Below, one piece after another: positions 1 through 8,631 of a stretch of 64,000 nt of DNA (positions are counted from its first letter, which is position 1; each line of letters begins with the position of its first letter). The notes under the pieces are model-generated. The model had not been told where the DNA came from. It saw only the letters and a list, made by a program, of their open reading frames with translations, and made no database searches. The position numbers and the translations under genes were made by a program. The stretch comes from an uncultured Clostridia bacterium (GTDB lineage Bacteria > Bacillota > Clostridia > Oscillospirales > CAG-382), in NCBI GenBank assembly GCA_947630765.1, contig CANRIX010000007.1:1-64000 (forward strand), written 5' to 3'.

Positions 1-190
1 CGCTTAACTGGTTCTCTCCTAAAGATGTCCTCTTTTCTTTTCCTGACTTTGTAACACATCATTGACAAACCTACAACGGCGAAAAAACGCCGTATTCGCG
101 CCCCCAATCAAAAGCAAAGGACGATCCGGCGCACCGCCGCATCGTCCTTTTCGACTTCCAAGTCGTTTTGTTCTTTTTTCGCGGGATTTT
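1..190. other. Non-coding window edge
   Basis: No convincing gene is seen here. The stretch holds the terminator of the purine-transport operon (113-154) and a small ACGGCG/CGCCGT hairpin near position 78-95. Whatever lies upstream is outside the window. Confidence 0.5.
113..154 (-). terminator. Terminator of the purine-transport operon
   Basis: The inverted repeat AAAGGACGAT (116-125) / ATCGTCCTTT (141-150) encloses a further GC-rich inner stem. It lies just beyond the stop codon of the last permease gene and is followed by T-rich sequence in the minus direction. Confidence 0.7.
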
Positions 191-1189
191 TCAGCGTTCC
201 TCGCGGAAGTAGGACAGTCCGAGCGCGGCGGGACCCTGGTCCCCCTTGTGCCGGCGCAGATTGACCAGAATGAGCACGAGGATCGTGATGACGTACGGCA
301 GCATCCGCATCAGATCGGTCGAAACCGTGATGCCGAGCAGCTGCGGCAGGTAGACGTACGCCCAATAGCAGAACCCGAAGATCAGCGAGCCCCAAAGCAG
401 GTTCAGCGGCTTCCAGAGCGCGAAGATGACCAACGCGACCGCCAGCCAGCCGAACGCTTCGAGCGTATACACGTCCGCCGTCGACCACGCGCCGCTCTTG
501 AATTCCATCACGCAGAACAGCCCCGCCATACCGACCAGCCCCGCCCCGAGCGAGGACGCGAGGTAGCGGTACTTCGTCACGCTGATCCCGGCCGCGTCCG
601 CCGTACCGGGGTTTTCGCCGACGGCTCGCAGGTGCAGCCCCGCACGGGTGTGGTAGAGGAACAGCGACAGCAGAATGACCGCCCCGATCGTCACATAGAG
701 CATGAACCCGTAGCGGAAGAACAGGTCGGAAAACCAGCCGAGCTTATCCGAAAGGAACGGGATCTTCGCGGTGAACACGCGGAAGGCGGCTTCGCAGCGG
801 ACGTTGCCGCTTTCGGACTTGACGAAATAATAGGAAAGGAATTCCGCAAGCCCGCAGCCGAAAATCGTCAGCACCAGACCGACGACGTTCTGGTTGATGC
901 GCAAACTGACCGTGAAGAAGCTGTAAATCAGCCCGATTAGCATCGCCGCAAGGAAGGAACTGCCGAGCGAGATCAGCAGGATCAGCACCACCGACGGTTC
1001 CTCCACCGCGTTGCAGTAGGAATAGACCGTGATGAACCCCGCCGACGCGCCGACGCACATGGTCCCCGGCGTGCCGAGGTTGAGCGAGCCCGCCTTTTCG
1101 GTCAGCAGCTCGCCGAGCGCCGCGAGCGCGAGGAACGCGGCGAACGGGACCGCCTGCTGCACCCAGCCGAGAATATTGGTCCAGATCAT
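191..1189 (-). CDS. Nucleoside-type ABC transporter permease 2
   Basis: Integral membrane permease of 332 residues, family of the second permease of BmpA/NupA nucleoside importers. It starts MIWTNILGWVQQAVP and runs through about eight to ten hydrophobic segments. The motif KAGSLNLGTPGTMCVGA near the N-terminus and GENPGTADAAGISV in the middle are typical of this permease family. The start chosen is the ATG at 1189, which overlaps the stop of the upstream permease as ATGA; a longer in-frame extension is only the shadow of that gene. It is last in the xpt-bmp-ATPase-permease-permease operon and is followed by a strong terminator. Substrate inferred from context: a purine nucleoside. Confidence 0.88.
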   Translation of the reverse strand: MIWTNILGWVQQAVPFAAFLALAALGELLTEKAGSLNLGTPGTMCVGASAGFITVYSYCNAVEEPSVVLILLISLGSSFLAAMLIGLIYSFFTVSLRINQNVVGLVLTIFGCGLAEFLSYYFVKSESGNVRCEAAFRVFTAKIPFLSDKLGWFSDLFFRYGFMLYVTIGAVILLSLFLYHTRAGLHLRAVGENPGTADAAGISVTKYRYLASSLGAGLVGMAGLFCVMEFKSGAWSTADVYTLEAFGWLAVALVIFALWKPLNLLWGSLIFGFCYWAYVYLPQLLGITVSTDLMRMLPYVITILVLILVNLRRHKGDQGPAALGLSYFREER

Positions 1190-2325
1190 ACCGTTTCCGC
1201 CTCCTTTCCGGCGTGCGAGCGCAGGATCCGATACTGGATGAAGAACTCGCTGCCGATGACGACCAGCAGCATCACGCCGACCATCACGTCCGCCGCCGGC
1301 GCGGAAAATCCGAGCGTGCCGTAGGTATTCGACATCAGCGCAGCGCCCTTTTCCAGCGCGACGATCAGCAGCGCGACGCCCGCCATGGTGAACGTGTTGA
1401 ACTTGGAAAGCCACGCGACGATGATGGCGGTAAAGCCGTATCCGCCCGCCATCTCCGAGGAAATGGTGTGGCTCTGAGAAGAAACCGTCAAAAAGCCGCA
1501 GAATCCGCAGATCGCGCCGGACAGGATCATGGTCCGAAGCAGGACCCTGTTGACGTGGATGCCCGCGTACCGGGCGGTGTTGCCGGATTCACCGACGACG
1601 GCGATCTCGTAGCCGTGCTTGGTGGAACGCAGGTAAAAGTACATCAGCACCGTCAGTACGACGACGATGACGATGAACCAGAAGTCCTCGTTCTGCAGCA
1701 GACTGCCGTCGGACGTGCCGCCCCAGAGCGAGCTGAACCAGCCGACCTTCGTCGAGCTGTTGAGCATGCCGAGCGCGGAGCGGATCCCCCGCCATTCGTT
1801 GTAGAAGTAGAGCACGATCTGCGTGGCGATGTAGTTCATCATGAGCGTGAAAAGCGTCTCGTTCGTGTTCAGCTTCGCCTTGAAGAACGCGGGGATCAGC
1901 CCCCAGATCCCGCCGGCGAGCAGGCTGCACACGATCATCAGCAGGAACAGCACCGGCGTCGGGAGCGAGGTGTAATGGTACATGACGAACGCCGCCGCCA
2001 TGCCGCCGATGAGCACCTGTCCCTCCGCCCCGATGTTCCAGAAGCGCATCTTGAACGCGGGCGCGAGCGCTACGGCGATACAGAGCAGCTTCGCCGTCGC
2101 CTTGAACGTCGCCCACAGGTAACTCGACGACCCGAACGCCCCGCGCAGCATCGTGCGGTAGAACGTCAGCGGGTCCACCCGCACCACGCACCAGACGAAC
2201 AGCGCATTGAGCAGAAGCGCCAGCACGAACGCCCCGACGCGCACGCCCCACGCGGCCGCCGGGCGCATACGGTCCCGCTTTGCGATGTGAAAGAGCGGCG
2301 TCCGCCGCGAAGAACCCTGCTTCAT
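1186..2325 (-). CDS. Nucleoside-type ABC transporter permease 1
   Basis: Integral membrane permease of 379 residues. A positively charged N-terminus (MKQGSSRRTPLFHIAKRDR) precedes about ten membrane segments. Family signatures include FWNIGAEGQVLIGG, LNTNETLFTLMMNYIA and GESGNTARYAGI, which match the NupP/YufP type permeases of BMP-family importers. The ATG at 2325 overlaps the ATPase stop as ATGA, and its own stop overlaps the next permease in the same way, so the three transport genes are translationally coupled. Function as half of a heterodimeric pore for purine nucleosides is inferred from family and from xpt in the operon. Confidence 0.88.
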   Translation of the reverse strand: MKQGSSRRTPLFHIAKRDRMRPAAAWGVRVGAFVLALLLNALFVWCVVRVDPLTFYRTMLRGAFGSSSYLWATFKATAKLLCIAVALAPAFKMRFWNIGAEGQVLIGGMAAAFVMYHYTSLPTPVLFLLMIVCSLLAGGIWGLIPAFFKAKLNTNETLFTLMMNYIATQIVLYFYNEWRGIRSALGMLNSSTKVGWFSSLWGGTSDGSLLQNEDFWFIVIVVVLTVLMYFYLRSTKHGYEIAVVGESGNTARYAGIHVNRVLLRTMILSGAICGFCGFLTVSSQSHTISSEMAGGYGFTAIIVAWLSKFNTFTMAGVALLIVALEKGAALMSNTYGTLGFSAPAADVMVGVMLLVVIGSEFFIQYRILRSHAGKEAETV

Positions 2326-3863
2326 ACCGCGTCCGCCTCCGTTCCGTTCTGTTTGGTCATCAGATACCCGATCTCCTCTTTGGTCGTTCCCGCCGCGTCC
2401 ACGACGCCCGTGACCCGTCCGCCGCAGAGCACCAGGATCCTGTCGCACAGCGCCAACAGCACGTCGAGGTCCTCCCCGACGTACAGCACGGCGACGCCCT
2501 TGCGCTTCTGCTCGTTCAGCAGGCGATAGATCGTGTAGGACGTGTTGATGTCCAGCCCGCGGACCGCGTAGGCGGTCATCAGCACCGCCGGTTCCGACGC
2601 GATCTCCCGCCCGACCAGCACCTTCTGCACGTTGCCGCCGGACAGCCTGCGGACCGGCGTGCGCAGCGAAGGCGTCACGACCTCCAGGTCCGTCCGCACC
2701 TTTTCGGCGAGCAGCCGGGAGGGACGCGTCCGCGTCAACGGGGAACGCCCTTCCGCGTAATGCCGCAGCAGCATATTTTCCGTCATGCCCATGCCGCCGA
2801 CCAAACCCATGCCCAGCCGGTCCTCCGGCACGAAGGAGAGCGAAACGCCGAGCGAGCGGATCTGCTTTGCGGACTTGCCGATCAGCGATTCGGTCCTTCC
2901 GTCCGGCCCGGTGTACAGGATCTCGCTGCCCGGTTCCGTCTTTTGCAGACCGGCGATCGCTTCGAGCAGTTCCTTCTGCCCGCAGCCGGAAATGCCCGCG
3001 ATCCCGAGGATCTCCCCGCCGTAGGCTTCAAACGAAACCTCTGAGAGCGCCGTCACGCCGTCCCGTCCGCGGCAGGACAGGTGCGAAACCTGCAGCCGCT
3101 TCTCCCGGCGTTCCACCGGCGGACGTTCGATGTTCAGCTCGACCCGTTTGCCGACCATCATCTCGGTCAGCGACTGCTCGGTCGCCTTCGCGGTCTCGAC
3201 CGTGTCGATATATTCCCCTTTGCGCAGGATGGCGACCCGGTCGGAAACCGAAAGCACCTCGTGCAGTTTGTGGGTGATGATGACCACCGCTTTTCCGTCC
3301 CGCCGCATATTCCGCAGGACTTCGAACAATTTGTCCGACTCTTGCGGGGTCAGCACGGCAGTCGGCTCGTCGAGAATGAGAATTTCTGCGCCCCGGTAGA
3401 GCGCCTTGACGATCTCGAGCGTCTGCTTTTGCGAAACGCTCATATCCCGCACGCGGCACTTCAGATCCAGCGAAAACCCGTAGGTGCGGCAGATCTCCCC
3501 GATCTTTTCCTCGGCGGCGGCCGGATCGTAGGGCTCCCGCAGGCCGAGGACGATGTTCTCCACCGGCGTGAACACCTCCACGAGCTTGAAATGCTGGTGG
3601 ATCATGCCGATCCCGAGCCGGTGCGCGTCCTGCGGCGACCGAATGGACACCCGCTCCCCGCGGACAAAAATATCCCCGCTGTCCGGGTAGTAGATGCCCG
3701 CAAGCAGGTTCATCAGCGTGGTCTTTCCGCTGCCGTTCTCCCCGAGCAGGGACAGGATCTCCCCGCTGCGGATCTCCATAGTGATGTCGTGATTGGCGAC
3801 GACGTCGCCAAAAGTTTTGGTAACATTCTGCAGCCGGATGACGGCACAGTTCGGTTCGGACAA
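2322..3863 (-). CDS. Two-domain ABC transporter ATPase (nucleoside/sugar type)
   Basis: Cytoplasmic ATPase of 513 residues with two fused ABC domains. The first has an intact Walker A (GENGSGKTT, about residue 40), the unusual signature MSVSQKQTLEI and Walker B ILILDEPTA. The second domain has a degenerate Walker A (GISGCGQKE) with signature LSGGNVQK, and its Walker B acidic pair is altered (MTAYAVRGLD). This asymmetry is normal for the RbsA/MglA/NupO class, so only one site is probably fully active. It energises the two permeases encoded immediately downstream through ATGA overlap. The BMP lipoprotein gene lies 80 bp upstream. Confidence 0.9.
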   Translation of the reverse strand: MSEPNCAVIRLQNVTKTFGDVVANHDITMEIRSGEILSLLGENGSGKTTLMNLLAGIYYPDSGDIFVRGERVSIRSPQDAHRLGIGMIHQHFKLVEVFTPVENIVLGLREPYDPAAAEEKIGEICRTYGFSLDLKCRVRDMSVSQKQTLEIVKALYRGAEILILDEPTAVLTPQESDKLFEVLRNMRRDGKAVVIITHKLHEVLSVSDRVAILRKGEYIDTVETAKATEQSLTEMMVGKRVELNIERPPVERREKRLQVSHLSCRGRDGVTALSEVSFEAYGGEILGIAGISGCGQKELLEAIAGLQKTEPGSEILYTGPDGRTESLIGKSAKQIRSLGVSLSFVPEDRLGMGLVGGMGMTENMLLRHYAEGRSPLTRTRPSRLLAEKVRTDLEVVTPSLRTPVRRLSGGNVQKVLVGREIASEPAVLMTAYAVRGLDINTSYTIYRLLNEQKRKGVAVLYVGEDLDVLLALCDRILVLCGGRVTGVVDAAGTTKEEIGYLMTKQNGTEADAV

Positions 3864-3944
3864 CTCGGCTCCTCCGTTTCTTTCTGGTGCGGAAAACAGA
3901 GCGGGGAGGCCGCGAAACGGCGCTCCCCCTCTCCTGCGATTTGG

Positions 3945-5261
3945 TTAGTTGTTGATCTGACGGATGCCGTCGATATCCAGCAGGAAGCACGGTGCGCTCT
4001 GCAGATAGGACTCGTGGTAGTACCCGTCCGCGACGACGTTGTTCTTGTCATAGGTGAAGTCGCCGTCGCTGTCCGTCCCGTAGCACCAGGTGATTGTCTT
4101 GCCGCCGACCGTGAACTTGGACGTGTCAAAGACGTGCAGCTTGCCGCTCTTAATGTCGCCGACCACCTCGTCGACCTTCGCCTGCGTGCCTTCGGCGCAG
4201 TTCTTGCCCAGCTCGGTGATGGCGACGGCGCCCTCGGCGTATCCGGCCGCCCAGTTGGTCGTGATGTTGCCGCCGTTGATGGCGACCGCGAGCGCGTACT
4301 GATAGTAGGACTGCCAGACGTTGGTCGCGGAGGTCAGCGCCGCATCCGGCGCGACGTCGAGCATGGATACATTATAACCGACCGAGTAAGCGACCTTCCC
4401 GGCGCTGAACGCTTCCTGCGCGGCTGTCGGCGCACCGGCGGAGTCCGCGTGCTGCCCGATGATGACGCAGCCGCTGTCGATCAGCGCTTTTGCGGCGGCC
4501 TTTTCGCCGTCGTAATCATACCAGGAATTGGTGAAACGGACGTCCATGACCACGTTTTCCACGACGGAACGAACGCCGAGGAAGAACGCGGTGTAGCCGG
4601 ACTTGACTTCCGCGAACGGATGCGCACCGACGTAGCCGATCTTGACGTTGTCGCCGTCGAAGTTTTCATCGCCCAGCTTGTCGCCGTCGATCAGCTCCTT
4701 GAGCTTCATGCCGGCCACCACGCCGGAAACGTAGCGGGACTCGTACACGTTCGTGAACGCGTTCGAGAAGTTGTCCAGCCCCGCGCTCGCGGCGGTATCG
4801 CCCGTGACGGCGACAAAGTGGACGTCCTCATGCTTGCCGGCAAGCTCCTGCATGTAGGACTGGTGACCGTAGGAATTCGAGAAGATGTAGGTACAGCCGT
4901 CGGCGATCAGCTGCTCGCCGGCCGTCGTGACCGCCTCGGATTCCGGGGTCTTTTTCTTCCAGGTGATCTGGCTTTCGGAGATGCCAAGGGCGGCTGCCGC
5001 AGCGGTGATGCCGTCCATATGCGCCTTCGTGTAGCCTTCGGTTTCGTCGCCGATCAGAATGACGCCGATCTTCAGCGCAGACGGGTCGCCGGTGACGGCA
5101 GGCGGCGTAAGCGCCTGGACGCCCGCTTCGGCGAGCTCCTTCGTTTCGTCGTCGCCGTAGAACGTCGCACCGTCGGCGTCGTCCTTCTTGCAGGACGCGC
5201 AGAACAGCACGACCGACGCGAGCATGACGCATACGAGAAGCATGGAAAGGATCCGTTTCAT
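3945..5261 (-). CDS. BMP-family substrate-binding lipoprotein
   Basis: Extracellular membrane-anchored solute-binding protein of 438 residues. The N-terminus MKRILSMLLVCVMLASVVLF followed by a CASC lipobox (Cys24) is a lipoprotein signal; Lgt encoded at 36204-36986 would modify it. The mature part has the two-lobed periplasmic-binding fold of the Bmp/Med/PnrA family, with KIGVILIGDETEGYTKAHMDG near the start and IGYVGAHPFAEVKSGY in the middle. The ATG at 5261 has AGAGG upstream; an earlier in-frame ATG lacks a ribosome site. It lies between xpt (43 bp upstream) and the ATPase gene, so the ligand is most likely a purine nucleoside. Confidence 0.88.
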   Translation of the reverse strand: MKRILSMLLVCVMLASVVLFCASCKKDDADGATFYGDDETKELAEAGVQALTPPAVTGDPSALKIGVILIGDETEGYTKAHMDGITAAAAALGISESQITWKKKTPESEAVTTAGEQLIADGCTYIFSNSYGHQSYMQELAGKHEDVHFVAVTGDTAASAGLDNFSNAFTNVYESRYVSGVVAGMKLKELIDGDKLGDENFDGDNVKIGYVGAHPFAEVKSGYTAFFLGVRSVVENVVMDVRFTNSWYDYDGEKAAAKALIDSGCVIIGQHADSAGAPTAAQEAFSAGKVAYSVGYNVSMLDVAPDAALTSATNVWQSYYQYALAVAINGGNITTNWAAGYAEGAVAITELGKNCAEGTQAKVDEVVGDIKSGKLHVFDTSKFTVGGKTITWCYGTDSDGDFTYDKNNVVADGYYHESYLQSAPCFLLDIDGIRQINN

Positions 5262-5304
5262 GTTTTTTCCTCTTTTCTTATTTCTTGGGAATTTCCCTTT
5301 TTTC

Positions 5305-5883
5305 TCAATCCGAAAAGAACGTGATGCCCTTTTCAAGGCTCATGGACGCGATCCGGGCGAGCGATTCGACGCGCAGCCCCTGCGCGCGCAGCTCCGCCCC
5401 GCCAGGCTGGAACGCCTTTTCGATGACGATCCCCGCCCCGACCGGGACCGCTCCCGCGTCCCGCACCAATTGCAGAAGCGCCCGCAGTGCGCTCCCCATG
5501 GCGAGGAAATCGTCGATGATGAGGACGTGTTCCCCTTCCCGAAGGAATTCCTTGGAAACGACGACCTCATAGGTCTGCCCATGGGTATAGGAATACACCT
5601 CGGAACGGTACACGTCCGCGTAGATATTGACGGTTTTGGTCTTTTTCGCAAAGACGACCGGACAGCCGAACTGCTCCGCCGTCAGGCAGGCGACGCCGAT
5701 CCCGGACGCTTCGATGGTCAGGATCTTGTCCACCCGCTCCCCTTCGTACCGCCGGCGGAACTCTGCGCCGAGCCGCGAAAGGAACGGCACGTCGATTTGG
5801 TGGTTGAGGAAGCTGTCCACCTTCAGAACGTCCCCTTTGCCGAGCTTCCCGTCCCGCAAAATCCGCTCCTCCAGCAGTTTCAA
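5305..5883 (-). CDS. xpt: Xanthine phosphoribosyltransferase
   Basis: Converts xanthine plus PRPP to XMP in purine salvage. The 192-residue protein matches Xpt along its length: KVDSFLNHQID near residue 22, TIEASGIGVAC, and the PRPP loop VLIIDDFLAMGSA (usually DDFLANG). I choose the TTG at 5883 because AAGGAGG ends nine bases before it and the product begins MKLLEERIL as in relatives; the GTG at 5892 directly abuts the Shine-Dalgarno sequence. It is first in an operon with a nucleoside ABC importer and has a near-consensus promoter. No purine riboswitch is visible in the short leader. Confidence 0.92.
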   Translation of the reverse strand: MKLLEERILRDGKLGKGDVLKVDSFLNHQIDVPFLSRLGAEFRRRYEGERVDKILTIEASGIGVACLTAEQFGCPVVFAKKTKTVNIYADVYRSEVYSYTHGQTYEVVVSKEFLREGEHVLIIDDFLAMGSALRALLQLVRDAGAVPVGAGIVIEKAFQPGGAELRAQGLRVESLARIASMSLEKGITFFSD

Positions 5884-5936
5884 CGCCGACACCCTCCTTC
5901 GCGTGAAAATCCGTCTTTTTCCTACAAACTGTTCTT

Positions 5937-5965
5937 ATTATAGCGCATTTTTTCGCGTTTGTAAA
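5937..5965 (-). promoter_or_regulatory. Sigma-A promoter of xpt operon
   Basis: Reading the minus strand: TTTACA (5965-5960), 17-bp spacer, TATAAT (5942-5937). The leader to the xpt start is only about 45 nt, too short for a purine riboswitch. Confidence 0.8.
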
Positions 5966-6053
5966 GAGGTGCGTGGGATTTTTCGTACAAAATATGACAA
6001 TTTTTCTTTCCGTCCACCCCTTGAAAACGGAAAAAGGGGCGCGAACTGCCCCC

Positions 6054-6132
6054 AAAAAGATTCGTTGGGGCATTGCCCCAAACCCCATTCAAGGGACTTT
6101 TTGAAAAAAGTCCCTTGAAAATCCCCAAAAAC
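6054..6132. repeat. Intergenic palindromic element (two hairpins)
   Basis: The gap between xpt and the flavoprotein gene holds GGGGCATTGCCCC, then CAAGGGACTTTTT...AAAAAAGTCCCTTG, a near-perfect 12-13 bp inverted repeat, then CCCCAAAAACTTTT. It has the look of a dispersed REP/MITE-like palindrome and may double as a terminator. Only one copy is seen in this window. Confidence 0.5.
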
Positions 6133-6225
6133 TTTTCATTTCGGTATCCGAAGCGAAGGGATCTGCTTGTATGGACAAATCGCAACGACACGAAAGCGGA
6201 TTTTTAACACGTTGGAAACGTAAAT

Positions 6226-7767
6226 TCACTTCCCCTCGTGGTATTCCTTTTCCGTGTTGACGTTCCAAACCGGCGTGCGATCGGTCGAGCCGGTTCGGAT
6301 GCAGTTGACCGCCTCGAACGCCGTAACCATGGAATGGTCCATATTGTTGTAGCGGTGCTGCCCGTTGCGGCCGATGCAGAACAGGTTTTCAAACCCGTCG
6401 AGGAAGTTCCGCACCTCCCCGAAGCGCTCGTAAGCCCCGAAGTACGCAGGATACGCCTTCTTGACCCGCACACGCGTCGCGTCCAGGACGTCCTCCGCCC
6501 GAATGACCCCGATCTTTTCCAGTTCGCCCTTCGCGAATTCGATGAAGTCCCCGTCCGGCATCTCCCACAGCCGGTCCCCCTCGTTGCAGAAGTATTCCAG
6601 CCCGATCCAGACCGTGTGCAGCGGGTCCTCGACCATATACGGGGACCAGTTGTTGAAAATTTGCAGGCGACCGAGCTTCACGTCCCGCTCCTGCACGTAG
6701 ATCCAGCAGTCCGGCACGATATTCGCAAGCGTTTTGGTCTTGGTTCGGTTTTCGATCTGCAGCCGCTTCACCAGCAGTCCGACCGTGATGAAATCCCGAT
6801 ACGGCAGGGACGAAGCGATTTCGTACACGTCCGCCGGGACCGCGTCCTTCCCCATGCCCGTCACCAGATCCTTGACCGGCATGGAGGAGAGGAAGTAGTC
6901 CCCGGTCACTTCGGTCCCGTCCGCGAGGACGACCGCCTGGATGCGGCGTTCGCCGGCGCGGATCTCACGCACCTCCGCGTGCAGCCGGATCTCCCCGCCG
7001 AGCCCGCGCACCTCGTCCGCCAGCGCTTCCCAGAGCTGTCCCGGCCCTTTTTTCGGATAGAGGTATTGCTCGATCAGCGAAGTTTCCACCTCCGCGTCCT
7101 TGCGGCGGAACGGCTTGCAGATCGCGTCCGTCAGCGCCTTCCGAAGCGAAAGCCCCTTGACCCGCTGTGCGCCCCAATCGGCCGAAAGCTCCCGCGGGTC
7201 GACGCCCCAGAGCTTCTCGGTGTAATCCTCGAAAAACATCTCGTAGAGCGGCTTGCCGAACCGATTGATATAGAAATTGGCGAGGTTGTCCTCCGGCCGC
7301 TTATGCAGGCAGGACGCGAGGTAGCCGGCGCCCGCACGTACGGTGTTGCGCAACCCCAGATCCCGCAGCGTCTCCGCCCGCAGGGAAAGCGGGTAGGCGA
7401 AAAATTTCTGCAAAAAATAGATCCGGGAAACGCGGTCGCGCACGAGCATGACCCGGTCGGTGGTTTCCGGGTCCGGCCCGCCCGCCGCAAGCGGTTTTTC
7501 CCGCCCGAGCAGCTTGTCGTCCAACGACGGCGCGCCCTGCGTCGGCAGAATCTGCGCCCAGAGCGCGTTGACCGACGCGTCCTTGGAAAAGAAACGGTGC
7601 CCGCCGATGTCCATACGGTTGCCGTGATAGGAAACCGTCCGGGAGATGCCGCCGACCTCGCCGCTCGCTTCCAGAACGACGGGCTTGACGTCCGTTTCCG
7701 TCAGCAGCTTGTACGCGGCGGTCAGTCCCGCCGGTCCCGCGCCGATGATGATCGCCCGTTTCTCCAT
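6226..7767 (-). CDS. NAD(P)/FAD-dependent oxidoreductase (UDP-galactopyranose mutase/PPOX-like)
   Basis: Flavoprotein of 513 residues. The N-terminus has a dinucleotide-binding fold ([19 protein letters not shown]) and [25 protein letters not shown], as in the COG1232 group that includes protoporphyrinogen oxidase and UDP-galactopyranose mutase relatives. Near the C-terminus [20 protein letters not shown] is a conserved feature of this subgroup. The GtrA-like gene lies 40 bp upstream behind a strong promoter, so the two are probably co-transcribed. That pairing suggests modification of a lipid-linked sugar rather than haem synthesis, but the substrate cannot be read from sequence. Confidence 0.75.
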   Translation of the reverse strand: MEKRAIIIGAGPAGLTAAYKLLTETDVKPVVLEASGEVGGISRTVSYHGNRMDIGGHRFFSKDASVNALWAQILPTQGAPSLDDKLLGREKPLAAGGPDPETTDRVMLVRDRVSRIYFLQKFFAYPLSLRAETLRDLGLRNTVRAGAGYLASCLHKRPEDNLANFYINRFGKPLYEMFFEDYTEKLWGVDPRELSADWGAQRVKGLSLRKALTDAICKPFRRKDAEVETSLIEQYLYPKKGPGQLWEALADEVRGLGGEIRLHAEVREIRAGERRIQAVVLADGTEVTGDYFLSSMPVKDLVTGMGKDAVPADVYEIASSLPYRDFITVGLLVKRLQIENRTKTKTLANIVPDCWIYVQERDVKLGRLQIFNNWSPYMVEDPLHTVWIGLEYFCNEGDRLWEMPDGDFIEFAKGELEKIGVIRAEDVLDATRVRVKKAYPAYFGAYERFGEVRNFLDGFENLFCIGRNGQHRYNNMDHSMVTAFEAVNCIRTGSTDRTPVWNVNTEKEYHEGK

Positions 7768-7807
7768 ATCCCCTCATATCCCCCTCTCACGATCGAACCT
7801 CCGTCCG

Positions 7808-8266
7808 TCAGCCCTTGCCGACGAACAGCCTGCGCCCGATGTAATTCCAGGCCGTGACCGGGACCGCGATCGCGATGTTGTAGATCCATTCCTTGCTTTC
7901 GCCCTCGCCGAACAGCCAGATGCACAACTGGTTCCCGCCGAGGCTCAGCAGCAGCCCGACGACCCCGACCGCGCTGAACACCAGCGCCGCCCGGCCGGAC
8001 CGCCCCTTCTGCTTTTGGGATTCCCCGGTGAAAACCAGGTACATGGAGATCAGGTTGTTGATGACCAGCCCGACCAGAAACCCCGCCGTGACTGCCAGCA
8101 GATTCCGCACGTCCAATTCCCGCCACGAAAGTTCCGGCAAAAAATGGTTGCACAGCGGTGTGACGACCAGCTTGTCGAACACGAACGCCGTCCCCCCGGC
8201 GAACAGATACCGAATCAGCTCCGCCGACCACAGCTTCGACCACAGTTTTTTGAACCAATTCATCAT
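7808..8266 (-). CDS. GtrA-family membrane protein
   Basis: Small membrane protein of 152 residues with four hydrophobic segments and the GtrA N-terminal pattern LIRYLFAGGTAFVFDKLVV. GtrA proteins are thought to help move or present polyprenyl-phosphate-linked sugars across the membrane during surface glycan decoration. The start has two consecutive ATGs (8266 and 8263) behind GGGGG. It is the first gene after a near-consensus promoter and is followed by the flavoprotein gene, which suggests a shared role in surface glycan chemistry. Confidence 0.8.
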   Translation of the reverse strand: MMNWFKKLWSKLWSAELIRYLFAGGTAFVFDKLVVTPLCNHFLPELSWRELDVRNLLAVTAGFLVGLVINNLISMYLVFTGESQKQKGRSGRAALVFSAVGVVGLLLSLGGNQLCIWLFGEGESKEWIYNIAIAVPVTAWNYIGRRLFVGKG

Positions 8267-8298
8267 AGGATCCCCCTTTGCGGTCCGAGTATGCTGTC

Positions 8299-8327
8299 AT
8301 TATACACGGTTTTCGCCGGAAAGTCAA
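8299..8327 (-). promoter_or_regulatory. Sigma-A promoter of gtrA-like/flavoprotein operon
   Basis: Minus strand TTGACT (8327-8322), 17-bp spacer, TATAAT (8304-8299). Confidence 0.8.
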
Positions 8328-8344
8328 GCTCTCGCCCCCGTTCC

Positions 8345-8378
8345 ATAAGAAAATGCCGCGGGCGAAGCGCCTGCGGCA
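8345..8378 (-). terminator. Hairpin, probable terminator
   Basis: TGCCGC (8354-8359) pairs with GCGGCA (8373-8378) around an inner GGCG/CGCC. In the minus direction it is followed by ATTTTCTT, so it can end transcription arriving from the surface-protein gene or from element A. Confidence 0.5.
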
Positions 8379-8413
8379 CAGCATGCCGAAAAATGCAGTG
8401 AAAAAATACAATT

Positions 8414-8627
8414 AAAATATTGTCCCGCAGGCGGGCATGTACCGCCGAAGGGACACATCAAGAGAAAAACGGCGAAGGCGGCGTCAAAAGTGGCGCAAGC
8501 CGAGCCGCTTTTTGACGTGCCGACAATGTCGGCACGTCTTAAAAGGGGCTTTGGGGGGAAAAGGCAGAGCAAGGCAGCGCTGCGACAAAGTCGCTTGCGA
8601 TGACGATGCGATTGCGTTTGCCCCCAA
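8414..8627 (+). repeat. Dispersed intergenic element, copy A (long form)
   Basis: Long copy of a family with three other members in this window. The left end AAAATATTGTCCCG leads into a hairpin (TGTCCC..GGCGG / CCGCC..GGGACA) with CATG in the loop. A conserved core follows (CAAGAGAAAA, then CGGCGAAGGCGGCGTC and TGGCGCAAGCCGAGCCG). The right end is a large hairpin closed by TTTGGGGGG / CCCCCAA. This copy also contains a perfect 11-bp palindrome GACGTGCCGAC aat GTCGGCACGTC at 8514-8538 that copy B lacks. No protein-coding signal is convincing. Confidence 0.75.
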
Positions 8628-8631
8628 GCAT

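Noticed and set aside
3081..5324. 747-codon plus-strand ORF opposite the transporter genes
   Set aside because: GC-rich codon structure creates long antisense frames; the minus-strand genes have clear domains and coupled starts.
5884..5936. Purine riboswitch upstream of xpt
   Set aside because: The leader is too short and the conserved three-way-junction bases are absent.
8324..8572. Minus-strand ORF inside repeat copy A (also one in copy B) with the similar peptide GSACAT-DAAFA
   Set aside because: The peptide similarity is explained by the nucleotide repeat. Stems compensate at base level rather than codon level, and no ribosome sites are seen.
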